A stretch of DNA of 22,785 bases, from contig CBETVX010000048.1 of the NCBI GenBank assembly GCA_965539935.1, forward strand, positions 1-22,785, in the 5' to 3' direction. The notes under the pieces were generated by a model that was given only the letters and a program-made list of their open reading frames with translations, was not told the origin of the DNA and made no database searches. Shown here in pieces: positions 1 through 8,316 of this stretch (its first letter is position 1; every line of letters starts with the position of its first letter). A program made the translations under genes and the position numbers. This DNA is from CBETVX01 sp965539935 (GTDB taxonomy: Bacteria; Bacillota; Clostridia; Peptostreptococcales; Caminicellaceae).

Positions 1-406
1 CCCCCCTATTTTAAAAACTAATTATCATGCAGCCATAGAAAAATAGCTATAAAAAACGTTTTCTTTTGAGTCGAAAATCAGAAACTTTAAATATTTACAT
101 AATTTCTAATTAACAAATATTCAAGAAACAAACTTTTGTTAAGTATTATTAATATATGAGTAACTTTTGATTGTTTTTTTAATATGTTTTGATTATATTT
201 TACCATCAAATGAACATTCTTTCAATAATTTTATGATTTTTTTCATTTTTTAGAATTATTTGAGTATATGAATTATATAACTAAATAAATTAAGTATTAC
301 TAATTTACTAATATGTGATTTAATAAATCTTTTTTAAAATTTAGAAAATTTTTTCCAAAAATGATATAATAATAATAGCTCATAGCAATAGGACGGAGGT
401 ATTATT
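1..406. other. AT-rich spacer, no gene seen
   Basis: I find no credible open reading frame, RNA gene or repeat in this stretch. It is very AT-rich with stops in all frames. Only the last ~65 bases look functional: a -10 box and a strong ribosome binding site for the downstream hydrogenase-like gene. The left end is cut by the window, so the 3' region of an unseen neighbour could reach into it. Confidence 0.6.
341..370 (+). promoter_or_regulatory. Possible promoter of the hydrogenase-like gene
   Basis: A consensus TATAAT lies at 365-370, with a poor TTAGAA 18 bases upstream. The expected start near 377 would give a leader of about 30 bases ending in the GGACGGAGGT ribosome binding site at 391-400. 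The -35 match is weak, so only the -10 box is well supported. Confidence 0.35.
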
Positions 407-1657
407 ATGACAAGTTCTTTTCACTCTGTTATCTTAAAAGAAGATCTATGCATAGGGTGTACTAATTGTATAAAAAGTTGCCCCACTGAAGCTATTAGAG
501 TTCGTAAAGGTAAAGCTAAAATAATTGAAAGTAAATGTATTGATTGCGGAGAATGCATAAGAAAATGTCCTGAGCATGCAAAAGACAGTGTTTCAGATTC
601 CCTTGATAAAATTACCTCCTACAAATATAAAATTGCACTTCCTGCACCAAGTCTTTACTCTCAGTTTGGTAAAAATAACGAAATCGGTAAAATTTTAGGT
701 TCATTGAAGATGATTGGATTTGATGAAATATTTGAAGTATCAAGAGCAGCCGATATAGTATCGGAATATACTAAAAAAATTGTAAATAAGTCAAAAATTC
801 ATCCATTAATATCATCTTCCTGTCCTGTTATAGTTAGACTTATACAAGTAAGATTTCCTAACTTAATTGAACATATATTACCTATAGATTCACCTATGGA
901 AATTGCTGCAAAAATTGCTAGAAAAGATGCTTGTAAAAAATATAAGCTTAATCCTTCTGATATTGGTATTTTTTTCATTAGTCCTTGTCCTGCAAAGGTT
1001 ACCAGTGTTAAAAGTCCAATAGGTTCAATGAATTCTTCCGTTGATGGTGTAATTTCTTTCAAAGAAATTTATCCTATTATAGTAAGAAACTTAAAAAGTT
1101 GTGAAATTTCTTTACCCTTTTACTTATCTGGTAAAGGTATAGGTTGGGCAAGGGCAGGTGGAGAAACACATTCCCTGGGAATAAGTGATTATATTAGTGT
1201 AGATGGAATCGAAGATGTAATTTGTATTTTAGATGATATTGAAGATGGGCGATTAACAGGAATCAGATTTGCTGAACTTCTTTCTTGTAAAAATGGATGT
1301 GTAGGTGGTGTATTAACTTTAGAAAATCCTTTTATCGCAAGAAATAGAATAAGACAAATATCAGAAAAATATATTGAAAAGAAACCTCCCCATAACTATG
1401 ACTATACAGATGAAGATATATATCTTTCTGAAAAAATATTCCCTAGACCAAATAATATTTTCGGTAATAATTTTAGTGAAGCTATGGAAAAAATGGCAAA
1501 AGTAATGGAAATAAAAAAAGATTTGCCAAGGCTCGATTGCGGTGCTTGCGGCTCTCCATCATGTCAAGTAATGGCAGAGGATATAGTACTTGGAGAAACT
1601 AATATAAATGATTGTATGGTTTTATTTAAAAAGAAATTTGAAAAATCTTCGAAATAA
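407..1657 (+). CDS. Sensory-type [FeFe]-hydrogenase domain protein with FeS tail
   Basis: A 416-residue iron-sulfur protein. Residues 1-60 hold two ferredoxin-type [4Fe-4S] motifs (C15, C18, C21, C25 and C44, C47, C50, C54). Residues ~75-310 form an H-cluster domain whose four ligand cysteines are present: C139 (SSSCP), C194 (SPCPAK), C294 and C298 (ELLSCKNGC). A third cluster motif, C-x2-C-x4-C-x16-C, is at 378-403. In catalytic enzymes the residue before the first ligand is the proton-relay Cys; here it is S138. The two methionines beside the cluster are S192 and L292. Such changes are typical of putative sensory hydrogenases rather than H2-metabolising enzymes. Related sensors often end in a PAS domain and sit beside a phosphatase or kinase; this one stops after the FeS motif and has neither. 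Start supported by GGACGGAGGT. Signalling role inferred. Confidence 0.8.
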   Translation: MTSSFHSVILKEDLCIGCTNCIKSCPTEAIRVRKGKAKIIESKCIDCGECIRKCPEHAKDSVSDSLDKITSYKYKIALPAPSLYSQFGKNNEIGKILGSLKMIGFDEIFEVSRAADIVSEYTKKIVNKSKIHPLISSSCPVIVRLIQVRFPNLIEHILPIDSPMEIAAKIARKDACKKYKLNPSDIGIFFISPCPAKVTSVKSPIGSMNSSVDGVISFKEIYPIIVRNLKSCEISLPFYLSGKGIGWARAGGETHSLGISDYISVDGIEDVICILDDIEDGRLTGIRFAELLSCKNGCVGGVLTLENPFIARNRIRQISEKYIEKKPPHNYDYTDEDIYLSEKIFPRPNNIFGNNFSEAMEKMAKVMEIKKDLPRLDCGACGSPSCQVMAEDIVLGETNINDCMVLFKKKFEKSSK

Positions 1658-1680
1658 TAAATTTAATTATATCTTTTTCA

Positions 1681-1709
1681 TTGCAATTAGTTTCAATTCA
1701 CGATATAAT
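1681..1709 (+). promoter_or_regulatory. csp promoter
   Basis: TTGCAA and TATAAT are separated by 17 bases (1681-1686 and 1704-1709). Transcription would start near 1716, directly before a small hairpin TTGC-TAAG-GCAA (1717-1728), leaving a ~37-base leader. This is shorter than the long cold-shock leaders of enterobacterial cspA. Confidence 0.6.
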
Positions 1710-1752
1710 TAGATGATTGCTAAGGCAACAATAATTATTTGGAGGTTTTTTA

Positions 1753-1953
1753 ATGAATACAGGTATAGTAAAATGGTTCAACAGCGAAAAAGGATATGGT
1801 TTTATAACTATCGATGGAGGAAATGATGTATTCGTACATTTCTCAGCTATTCAAGGCGACGGTTTTAAAAGTCTTGACGAAGGACAAAGAGTTGAATTTG
1901 ATGTAGTTGATGGAGATAGAGGTCCTCAAGCTGCTAATGTAGTTAAATTATAA
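1753..1953 (+). CDS. cspA: Cold-shock protein, CspA family
   Basis: A 66-residue single cold-shock domain, the normal length for the family. It binds single-stranded RNA and DNA and acts as an RNA chaperone in the cytoplasm. Both nucleic-acid-binding motifs are intact: RNP1 as KGYGFI (residues 13-18) and RNP2 as VFVHF (26-30). The start is set by GGAGGT at 1741-1746, 6 bases from the ATG. It is monocistronic, with its own promoter and an intrinsic terminator 35 bases after the stop. Bacteria usually carry several paralogues, so whether this one is cold-induced cannot be read from the sequence. Confidence 0.95.
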   Translation: MNTGIVKWFNSEKGYGFITIDGGNDVFVHFSAIQGDGFKSLDEGQRVEFDVVDGDRGPQAANVVKL

Positions 1954-1987
1954 TAATAAAGTGATATTTATCATATATTAACTACTC

Positions 1988-2018
1988 AAAAGTCCTGATT
2001 ATATCAGGACTTTTATTT
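1988..2018 (+). terminator. Intrinsic terminator after csp
   Basis: An 11-bp perfect stem (1988-1998 with 2004-2014) with a 5-base loop, its 3' arm ending in TTTT followed by ATTT. It closes the csp transcript and separates it from gpmI. Confidence 0.85.
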
Positions 2019-2144
2019 GTATTAATCAAAATTTAGTGCTTTGCTATGAAAATTATTAAAGCATAGATACAAATAACTATTGATAGTTTTACAACTATTC
2101 TAAATAGTATTGTTAAATTTTATAAATATGAAAACGGTATCATC

Positions 2145-2173
2145 TTCAATTATATTCGATTATGTTGTATAAT
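2145..2173 (+). promoter_or_regulatory. Possible gpmI promoter
   Basis: TATAAT at 2168-2173 lies 31 bases before the gpmI start; the matching -35 (TTCAAT, 2145-2150) is poor. Upstream, AACTAT/ATAGTT inverted repeats (2075-2088 and ~2093-2108) may be regulator sites and share a 13-mer with the MATE/MarR spacer. Confidence 0.35.
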
Positions 2174-2204
2174 CATTTTAAACTAAACATTAAGGAGGAT
2201 AACA

Positions 2205-3755
2205 ATGAAGAAACCTACTGTATTAATGATTCTCGATGGGTATGGACTTAATAATAATACTAATGGTAATGCTATAAAAAGTGCCAATACACCTAATTTA
2301 GATAGATACTTTAAAGAGTATCCTAATAGCACCCTTCAGGCAAGTGGTTTAGATGTTGGACTACCTGATGGTCAAATGGGTAATTCAGAAGTAGGACATT
2401 TAAATATTGGCTCTGGAAGAATTGTATACCAGGAATTTACTCGTATAAGTAAATCTATTGAAGATGGTGATTTTTATACTAATAAAGTTTTTATAGATGC
2501 AATTGAAAATGCTAAAAAGTATGATTCTTCCCTTCATCTTTGGGGGTTATTATCCGATGGAGGTGTACACAGTCATAGCACCCATTTATATTCTTTATTA
2601 AAACTTGCAAAGGATAGTGGCCTAAAAAAGGTTTTTGTACATTGCTTCTTAGATGGTCGTGATGTTCCTCCTTCAAGTGCACTTAAATACATTAAGGAAC
2701 TTGAAGAACAGATGAATAAAATAGGTGTAGGTAAAATAGCCACTATCTCTGGAAGATATTATGCCATGGACCGTGATAAAAGATGGGAAAGAACCGAACT
2801 AGCCTATAATGCTATGGTTTTAGGTAAAGGTAATATGGCAAACTCTGCTACCCAAGCCGTTGAAACTTCTTATTCTGAAGAAGTAGTTGATGAATTTGTA
2901 AAACCAACAGTTATCTTGGAAAATGATAATCCAGTTACTACTGTTAAAGATAATGACTCCATAATTATGTTTAACTTTAGACCAGATAGAGCTAGACAAA
3001 TAACTAGAGCTTTTACTGATCCTAATTTTGATGGTTTTGAAAGAATAAATGGATATTTCCCAACACATTATGTTTGTATGACACAATATGATGCAACTAT
3101 GCCAAATGTTCATATTGCTTATCCACCTCAAAAACTAACTAATACCTTGGGAGAATATCTTGCTGACAAGGGGTTAAATCAACTTAGAATAGCAGAAACA
3201 GAAAAATATGCCCATGTAACTTTCTTCTTCAATGGTGGTGTAGAAGAACCTAATAAAAATGAAACTAGAGTTTTAATTCCATCTCCAAAGGTAGCAACCT
3301 ATGACCTTAAACCGGAAATGAGTGCCTATGAAGTAACAGATAGATTAATTGAAGAAATTAATAAGGATATATATGACGTTATAGTTATAAATTATGCAAA
3401 TCCAGATATGGTTGGTCACACAGGTTCCTTTGAAGCTGCCGTAAAGGCAATCGAAACTGTGGATGAATGTGTAGGAAAAGTTGTAGATACTGTTATTGAA
3501 AAGGATGGTCAATTGCTAATTACTGCTGACCACGGAAATGCTGATGAAATGGTAGATGAATCAGGAAATGTTATTACTAAACATTCAACTAATCCAGTTC
3601 CAATAATATTAGTTAATGCTGCAAAGGAATATGAACTTTCAGAAGGAAAATTATGTGATATTGCACCTACATTACTTAGTCTAATGGACCTGCCAAAACC
3701 TGAAGAAATGACAGGAAAGTCATTATTACAAGAACCTGTATACGTTACTGAATAG
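2205..3755 (+). CDS. gpmI: 2,3-bisphosphoglycerate-independent phosphoglycerate mutase
   Basis: Interconverts 3- and 2-phosphoglycerate in glycolysis and gluconeogenesis, using two Mn2+ ions and a phosphoserine intermediate. The 516 residues match the family's usual ~510. Visible motifs are the N-terminal metal ligand in LDGYG (D11), the nucleophile serine in GNSEVGH (S61), the substrate region FLDGRDVPP, and the C-terminal metal-binding TADHGNADEM and KHSTNPVP segments. The start follows a perfect AAGGAGG at 2192-2198. It stands alone rather than in the gap-pgk-tpi-gpmI-eno operon common in Firmicutes, between its own promoter and a strong hairpin. Identification is firm. Confidence 0.97.
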   Translation: MKKPTVLMILDGYGLNNNTNGNAIKSANTPNLDRYFKEYPNSTLQASGLDVGLPDGQMGNSEVGHLNIGSGRIVYQEFTRISKSIEDGDFYTNKVFIDAIENAKKYDSSLHLWGLLSDGGVHSHSTHLYSLLKLAKDSGLKKVFVHCFLDGRDVPPSSALKYIKELEEQMNKIGVGKIATISGRYYAMDRDKRWERTELAYNAMVLGKGNMANSATQAVETSYSEEVVDEFVKPTVILENDNPVTTVKDNDSIIMFNFRPDRARQITRAFTDPNFDGFERINGYFPTHYVCMTQYDATMPNVHIAYPPQKLTNTLGEYLADKGLNQLRIAETEKYAHVTFFFNGGVEEPNKNETRVLIPSPKVATYDLKPEMSAYEVTDRLIEEINKDIYDVIVINYANPDMVGHTGSFEAAVKAIETVDECVGKVVDTVIEKDGQLLITADHGNADEMVDESGNVITKHSTNPVPIILVNAAKEYELSEGKLCDIAPTLLSLMDLPKPEEMTGKSLLQEPVYVTE

Positions 3756-3757
3756 AT

Positions 3758-3802
3758 TTTTAAAGAGGATTTATCATAAAATATGATAAATCCTCTTTAA
3801 AA
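3758..3802. terminator. Bidirectional terminator between gpmI and proB
   Basis: A 21-bp perfect inverted repeat (3758-3778 with 3782-3802) with a 3-base loop. The arms begin and end in A/T runs, so it can terminate both converging transcripts. It directly abuts the proB stop codon. Confidence 0.9.
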
Positions 3803-4594
3803 TTAATTTGGTATGAATAATGTAGCTTTTTCATTATTCTCTAATAAATTTATTAATATATCATCCTTTTTCCCATTTGCCAGTATCATAGGTATGCCAT
3901 ATTCATTTACAGTCTTTGCCGCTTTAATCTTAGTTGTAATCCCACCTGTTCCGAAGAAATTTTCACTGCCTATGTTTATATTTCTCAACAATCTATTTAT
4001 ATCTGTAACTTTTTCAATCATAACAGCATCATCATACTCTTTAGGACTCTTATCATAAACTCCATCAATATCGCTTAAAAGTACTAGTAAGTCAGCATTC
4101 CAAAGATTTGTAGCTAGTGCAGCTAAAGTATCATTATCTCCTATCTTAATCTCCTCTACACTTACAGTATCATTCTCATTAATAATTGGTATAACACGCT
4201 CATCCAATAAAGTAAATAGCGTATTTCTTATATTTAGCGTCCTATTAGCATCTGAGAAATCTTCCTTGGTTAGTAGCATTTGTCCAATATGGATTCCATA
4301 TTCATTAAATTCCCTTCTATAGGCATCCATTAGCTCCACTTGTCCTATTGCACATAGCGCCTGCTTATAATGTATATCTTCTTTACGAGCCCATTTTCCC
4401 AAAGTAGCAACTCCAGCTATTCTAGCTCCTGAAGAAACAATTACTACTTGTTTATCCTGTTCCATCAAATAATTGACCTGACTGGCTAGTTTTTTGAGAA
4501 AAACTTTATTAATAGTTCCGTCATCATTAGATAGTGTATTGCTTCCTATTTTAATGACTATTTTTCTACATCTATTCATAATTTCTGATATCAT
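3803..4594 (-). CDS. proB: Glutamate 5-kinase, short form
   Basis: Catalyses ATP-dependent phosphorylation of glutamate to gamma-glutamyl phosphate, the first step of proline synthesis. The 263 residues comprise only the amino-acid-kinase domain; the C-terminal PUA domain of the ~367-residue E. coli enzyme is absent. Motifs: KIGSNTL (15-21), VSSGA (53-57), INENDTV (138-144), GDNDTLAA (152-159), LSDIDGVY and GTGGITTK. It follows proA by 9 bases. Its ribosome binding site (AGAGGGA) begins in the last base of the proA stop TAG, suggesting coupled expression. A downstream ATG at codon 6 lacks a better site, so the upstream start is kept. Transcription is probably governed by the T-box ahead of proA. 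Confidence 0.95.
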   Translation of the reverse strand: MISEIMNRCRKIVIKIGSNTLSNDDGTINKVFLKKLASQVNYLMEQDKQVVIVSSGARIAGVATLGKWARKEDIHYKQALCAIGQVELMDAYRREFNEYGIHIGQMLLTKEDFSDANRTLNIRNTLFTLLDERVIPIINENDTVSVEEIKIGDNDTLAALATNLWNADLLVLLSDIDGVYDKSPKEYDDAVMIEKVTDINRLLRNINIGSENFFGTGGITTKIKAAKTVNEYGIPMILANGKKDDILINLLENNEKATLFIPN

Positions 4595-4603
4595 TCTATC
4601 CCT

Positions 4604-5845
4604 CTATTCTCTAATTTGCCCATTTCCAAGTATTGTGTATTTTGTAGAAACAAGTTCATTAACTCCCACTGGTCCTCTAGTATGAATTTTTTGAGTGCTT
4701 ATTCCCATTTCGGCTCCAAATCCAAACTGTCCACCATCTGTAAACCTCGTAGAAGCATTAACGTATACTGCTGCTGCATCTACTTTTCTAGTAAACAAAT
4801 TGGCATTTGTTAGATTATTAGTTAATATGGCTTCAGAATGCTTAGTTCCATATTTATTGACATGGGTAATTGCCTCATTTACATCCTTTACAACTTTTAT
4901 TGCCAAAATATAATCTAAATATTCTTCTTCCCAATCTGATTCATTAGCTTCTTTAACATTTATAAACTTTAGAGTTTTTTTACACCCTCTCATTTCAACC
5001 CTAGTACTAAGTTTTTCATATAGATTTGGAAGCAATTTATCTGCAATAGCTTCATGTACTAAAACAGTTTCACAAGCATTACAAACTCCAGGTCTTTGAA
5101 CCTTTGCATTTTCAATAATATCTATAGAATCATTTAAATCAGCACTTTCATCAACAAATATATGACAATTCCCTACCCCTGTCTCAATGGTTGGTATGGT
5201 AGAGTTATTAACTACAAACTGTATTAATTCTTTTCCTCCTCTAGGGATAACTAAATCCAAATATTCATTTTGTTTTAACATTTCATTAACTAAATTCCTA
5301 TCTGGATCATCAATAAGTTCAATTACATCTTCAGATATTGGACTATCCTTAAGACCTTCTTTAATAGCATGTACTAAAGCCCTGTTGGAGTTTATAGATG
5401 TAGAACTACCTCTTAACAAGATACAATTACCACTCTTTAAAGCTAATGAAAAGGCATCTACTGTTACATTTGGTCTAGATTCATAAATTATTCCGATTAC
5501 ACCAAGGGGTACTGTCATTTTACTTATAGTTAAACCATTTTCTAAGGTCCATACCTTATCGCTTTTCCAAATAGGGTCATTCAATTTAATAATGCTTCCT
5601 ATTCCTTCTATCATGTCATCAATTCTTTTTTCATTAAGTCTTAAACGGTCAATTAACGCTTCTTTCATATTATTCTTTTGAGCTTTTTGTACATCTTTAT
5701 CATTTTCTTCAATTATTTTATCTTTATAGTAGTTTAGGCTAAGAGCTACCTGTTCTAAAGCCTTATTTTTTGATTTTGTATCAGCTATTGATAAATACTG
5801 AGAAGCATTCTTTAATTTTTCGCACTTGCTTATTAGGCTTGTCAT
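4604..5845 (-). CDS. proA: Gamma-glutamyl phosphate reductase
   Basis: NADPH-dependent reduction of gamma-glutamyl phosphate to glutamate semialdehyde, the second step of proline synthesis and the substrate-channelling partner of ProB. The 413 residues are the normal length. The aldehyde-dehydrogenase-fold signature RPGVCNACET places the catalytic cysteine at C255; YESRPNVTVDAF and LRGSSTS form the cofactor region, and the C-terminal ST(R)FTDGGQFGFGAEMGIS block is present. AGGAGGA lies 9 bases before the ATG. It is first in the proA-proB operon, the reverse of the common proBA order. No proC is in the window. Confidence 0.96.
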   Translation of the reverse strand: MTSLISKCEKLKNASQYLSIADTKSKNKALEQVALSLNYYKDKIIEENDKDVQKAQKNNMKEALIDRLRLNEKRIDDMIEGIGSIIKLNDPIWKSDKVWTLENGLTISKMTVPLGVIGIIYESRPNVTVDAFSLALKSGNCILLRGSSTSINSNRALVHAIKEGLKDSPISEDVIELIDDPDRNLVNEMLKQNEYLDLVIPRGGKELIQFVVNNSTIPTIETGVGNCHIFVDESADLNDSIDIIENAKVQRPGVCNACETVLVHEAIADKLLPNLYEKLSTRVEMRGCKKTLKFINVKEANESDWEEEYLDYILAIKVVKDVNEAITHVNKYGTKHSEAILTNNLTNANLFTRKVDAAAVYVNASTRFTDGGQFGFGAEMGISTQKIHTRGPVGVNELVSTKYTILGNGQIRE

Positions 5846-5876
5846 TTAAAAATCTCCTCCTATTCTTTTTTATAAA

Positions 5877-6112
5877 TAAAAAACTCTCATCTCATAAGAG
5901 ACGAGAGTATGCTCGCGGTACCACTCTTTTTAGTCATTAATGACTCAACTTTTACAATCGTAACGTGACTGTCCCCGTTATGGTTTATCACCATCTGCTC
6001 CAGAGCGGGTTCAAAAAATTAGTTTGCAGATCTCTCACCATCGATCTACTCTCTGTAAAACATCATTTTTTTACTATTCTCCTTCAAAGCAATTGTCAGT
6101 ATTAATATTTTA
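5877..6112 (-). promoter_or_regulatory. T-box riboswitch, proline specifier, ahead of proA-proB
   Basis: The leader contains the T-box sequence GAGTGGTACCGCG (5926-5914, - strand). This is followed by a terminator of 11 bp (5908-5898 with 5893-5883, loop TTAT) and a U-run. The Stem I landmarks AGAGAGUAG and GGAGC are present. By alignment with the second T-box in this window, and from the rule that a purine follows the specifier, the codon is CCC (complement of 6007-6009), read by tRNA-Pro. Uncharged tRNA-Pro would stabilise the antiterminator and turn the proline operon on. The specifier was located by eye; CCG, one base on, would also be proline. Confidence 0.92.
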
Positions 6113-6118
6113 ATATTT

Positions 6119-6147
6119 ATTTTATTCTATTCATATTAATTAGTCAA
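6119..6147 (-). promoter_or_regulatory. proA-proB promoter
   Basis: TTGACT (6147-6142) and TAAAAT (6124-6119) with exactly 17 bases between, placing the start near 6112, just ahead of T-box Stem I. Confidence 0.65.
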
Positions 6148-6232
6148 TATATTTAACCAACTTATACATATAATTCTTTTTGTATACATAGTTTAAATAA
6201 TAACATTCCTATTTTTTATAATTTCTCCATTA

Positions 6233-6241
6233 TGGTATAAT
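6233..6241 (+). promoter_or_regulatory. Extended -10 promoter of the membrane-GNAT gene
   Basis: TGG followed by a consensus TATAAT (6236-6241). The -35 region is only a T-rich match, as is usual with an extended -10. The leader would be about 24 bases. Confidence 0.45.
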
Positions 6242-6271
6242 ATACTATACTATTTTGAAAGGAGCTGGAAA

Positions 6272-6907
6272 ATGGCTATAAATTGGTTAGAATGGTTAGG
6301 ATATTTAGCTTCTCTTATCGTACTTATATCCCTATTAATGAGTTCTATCATAAAGTTAAGGTGGATCAATTTATTAGGTTCAGTTATATTTTCTCTATAT
6401 GGATTTCTTATAGGAGCATTCCCAGTAGGATTTATGAATTTAGGTATTTCTATTATTAATATATATTACCTAGTAAAAATATATAATTTCAAGGAATATT
6501 TTAAAATTCTTCCAATAAAAAGTAATTCCGAGTATCTTAACTACTTCTTTGACTTTTATGGAGAAGAAATAAAAAAATACTCAAATTTATCTGATATTGA
6601 TATTAACAATTTTGACGTAAGCTTTTATATTTTAAGAAATATGGTTCCTGCTGGAATATTTATAGGATCTAGATACAATGAAAATACATTAAAAATAGAA
6701 CTGGATTTCGTTATACCTGAATATAGGGACTTTAAAATAGGAAACTACATATTTAAAACCAGAAAAGATTATTTCTTAGAAAAAGGTTATACTAATCTAA
6801 TAAGCTTTTCACCCAATGAAATTCATGCTAATTATTTGAAAAAAATGGGTTTTGTAGAAAGAAAAGAAAATAACAGAACATATTTCATTAAAAAAATAGC
6901 GGGATAA
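6272..6907 (+). CDS. Small membrane protein with GNAT-like C-terminal domain
   Basis: A 211-residue protein of two parts. Residues ~8-72 contain three hydrophobic helices, resembling the YgjV-type inner-membrane segment. Residues ~78-208 are soluble and look like a divergent N-acetyltransferase: the stretch LDFVIPEYRDFKIGNYIF resembles the acetyl-CoA-binding motif (V-P-E-Y-R-x-x-x-I-G), and HANYLKKMGFVER resembles the final GNAT helix and strand. The usual glycine-rich loop is reduced, so activity is uncertain. AAAGGAG lies 7 bases before the ATG. It has its own promoter, and its stop codon lies inside the following terminator hairpin. No function is known to me; the substrate cannot be inferred. 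Confidence 0.75.
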   Translation: MAINWLEWLGYLASLIVLISLLMSSIIKLRWINLLGSVIFSLYGFLIGAFPVGFMNLGISIINIYYLVKIYNFKEYFKILPIKSNSEYLNYFFDFYGEEIKKYSNLSDIDINNFDVSFYILRNMVPAGIFIGSRYNENTLKIELDFVIPEYRDFKIGNYIFKTRKDYFLEKGYTNLISFSPNEIHANYLKKMGFVERKENNRTYFIKKIAG

Positions 6908-6926
6908 CATTTATCCCGCATTTTTT
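6899..6926. terminator. Bidirectional terminator
   Basis: A 9-bp perfect GC-containing stem (GCGGGATAA at 6899-6907 with 6911-6919) and a 3-base loop. It has a U-run on both sides: ATTTTTT to the right for the membrane-GNAT gene, and on the - strand a T-run after 6899 for the converging MATE gene. Confidence 0.9.
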
Positions 6927-8277
6927 ATATAGATTCCTCACTTATTTTGTCCATTTCAGTCTTTAATAAATAGGCAGTGGTTATAGCTGCCAATACATCA
7001 GCTATTGGAAAAGACAGCCAAACTCCAAATAAATTTAGATCAAATAATCTTGGCAATACTAAAATTAGTGGAATTAGTAAGATAAACTGTCTTAACAAAG
7101 ATAAGATTAATGCTGGTACTGCCTTACCTATAGCTTGAAATAAAGTTGCCCCAACAAATTGCAAGCCTAGTAACGGAACCATAGATATAATTATCCTAAA
7201 TACAAGGGTACCATCTTTAATAATACTCATATCATTCGTAAATCCTTTTATGATAATGTGGGGCATACTTTCCCCAACTATCCATCCGAAAACTGCTATG
7301 GCTGTTGAAACTATTAAGGATAATCTTAAAACTTCTTTCACTCTATCTATCTTTTTCGCTCCATAGTTAAATCCTGCTATAGGTTGCATCCCTTGAACAA
7401 TTCCTATAATAGGCATGAATAAAAATGCTGTAACCCTATTAACAATACCGAAAATTGTAATTGCTATATCTCCCCCATATATTCTAAGGGAGTTATTAAC
7501 AACTATTGAAAATATACTGCTAGTTGATGACCTTGCAAATGCAGAAAAGCCTACAGAAAATATTTCTCTGATTATATTCAGTTCTGGTTTAAGATGATTT
7601 AGTTTCACTTTAAGTGAACTTTTCCCACTATACATATAATAAATAACATACAGAAATGAAATAAATTGAGAAATAATTGTAGCTAAAGCTGCTCCTTGTA
7701 TTCCTAAATCAAATACATAAATAAATATTGGGTCTAATACAATATTAAGACCTGCACCTAAAATCATAGATGTCATAGCTACCTTTGCATTTCCTTCTGC
7801 TCTTATTAAACTATTTGACATCATAGAAAATGAAAAGAAAACACTTCCCATTAATATTATCTCAATATAATCCTTGGCATAGGGCAATATGTTCTCTGTT
7901 GCACCAAAAATAAATAATAAAGGCTCTACAAAAATTAAACCAACTATTGCAAATGATAAACTGAGTATAAATATAGATGTAAAGGCATTGCCTGCTACTT
8001 TATCAGCTCTTTCAATTTTACCTGCCCCTAGATTTCTAGAAACGGCAGAGGCTGCTCCAATTCCTACCATTTGAGCAAAGCCCATAATAAGCATTTGAAT
8101 TGGGAATGCTATTGCTAGACCACCAATGGCCATGGGCCCAACTCCTCGACCAATGAAAATTGTATCTACAATATTGTAAAGACCATTTACTATCATGGCA
8201 ATAGACGCTGGAAGTGATAAACTCATCAATAGCTTCCCAATCTTTTCTTCACCTAATTTTGTTCTTTTAACATCCAT
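6925..8277 (-). CDS. MATE family multidrug efflux transporter
   Basis: A 450-residue polytopic membrane protein with about 12 hydrophobic helices in two similar halves, the standard size of MATE cation/drug antiporters (NorM/MepA type) in the cytoplasmic membrane. Family features include the N-terminal SLSLPASIAMIVNGLYNIVDTIFIGRGVG segment and its second-half counterpart, and the inter-half region with GIVQGMQPIAGFNYGAKK. An AGGGAG site lies about 8 bases ahead of the ATG. It is divergent from a MarR-type gene 196 bases away, the usual arrangement for an efflux pump and its local repressor. The substrate cannot be predicted; export of a toxic cation or a metabolite are both possible. Confidence 0.9.
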   Translation of the reverse strand: MDVKRTKLGEEKIGKLLMSLSLPASIAMIVNGLYNIVDTIFIGRGVGPMAIGGLAIAFPIQMLIMGFAQMVGIGAASAVSRNLGAGKIERADKVAGNAFTSIFILSLSFAIVGLIFVEPLLFIFGATENILPYAKDYIEIILMGSVFFSFSMMSNSLIRAEGNAKVAMTSMILGAGLNIVLDPIFIYVFDLGIQGAALATIISQFISFLYVIYYMYSGKSSLKVKLNHLKPELNIIREIFSVGFSAFARSSTSSIFSIVVNNSLRIYGGDIAITIFGIVNRVTAFLFMPIIGIVQGMQPIAGFNYGAKKIDRVKEVLRLSLIVSTAIAVFGWIVGESMPHIIIKGFTNDMSIIKDGTLVFRIIISMVPLLGLQFVGATLFQAIGKAVPALILSLLRQFILLIPLILVLPRLFDLNLFGVWLSFPIADVLAAITTAYLLKTEMDKISEESI

Positions 8278-8316
8278 AACTTTCTCCCTTCTATTTTTAC
8301 TATTAGTATTACCAAA

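Noticed and set aside
407..1657. Reading the first gene as a catalytic [FeFe]-hydrogenase
   Set aside because: The proton-relay Cys and both H-cluster Met residues are replaced, and the protein has the C-terminal FeS motif typical of sensory relatives.
5877..6112. Tandem T-box or amino-acid riboswitch of another class ahead of proA
   Set aside because: Only one GGTACCGCG motif and one terminator are present, and the T-box landmarks are clear.
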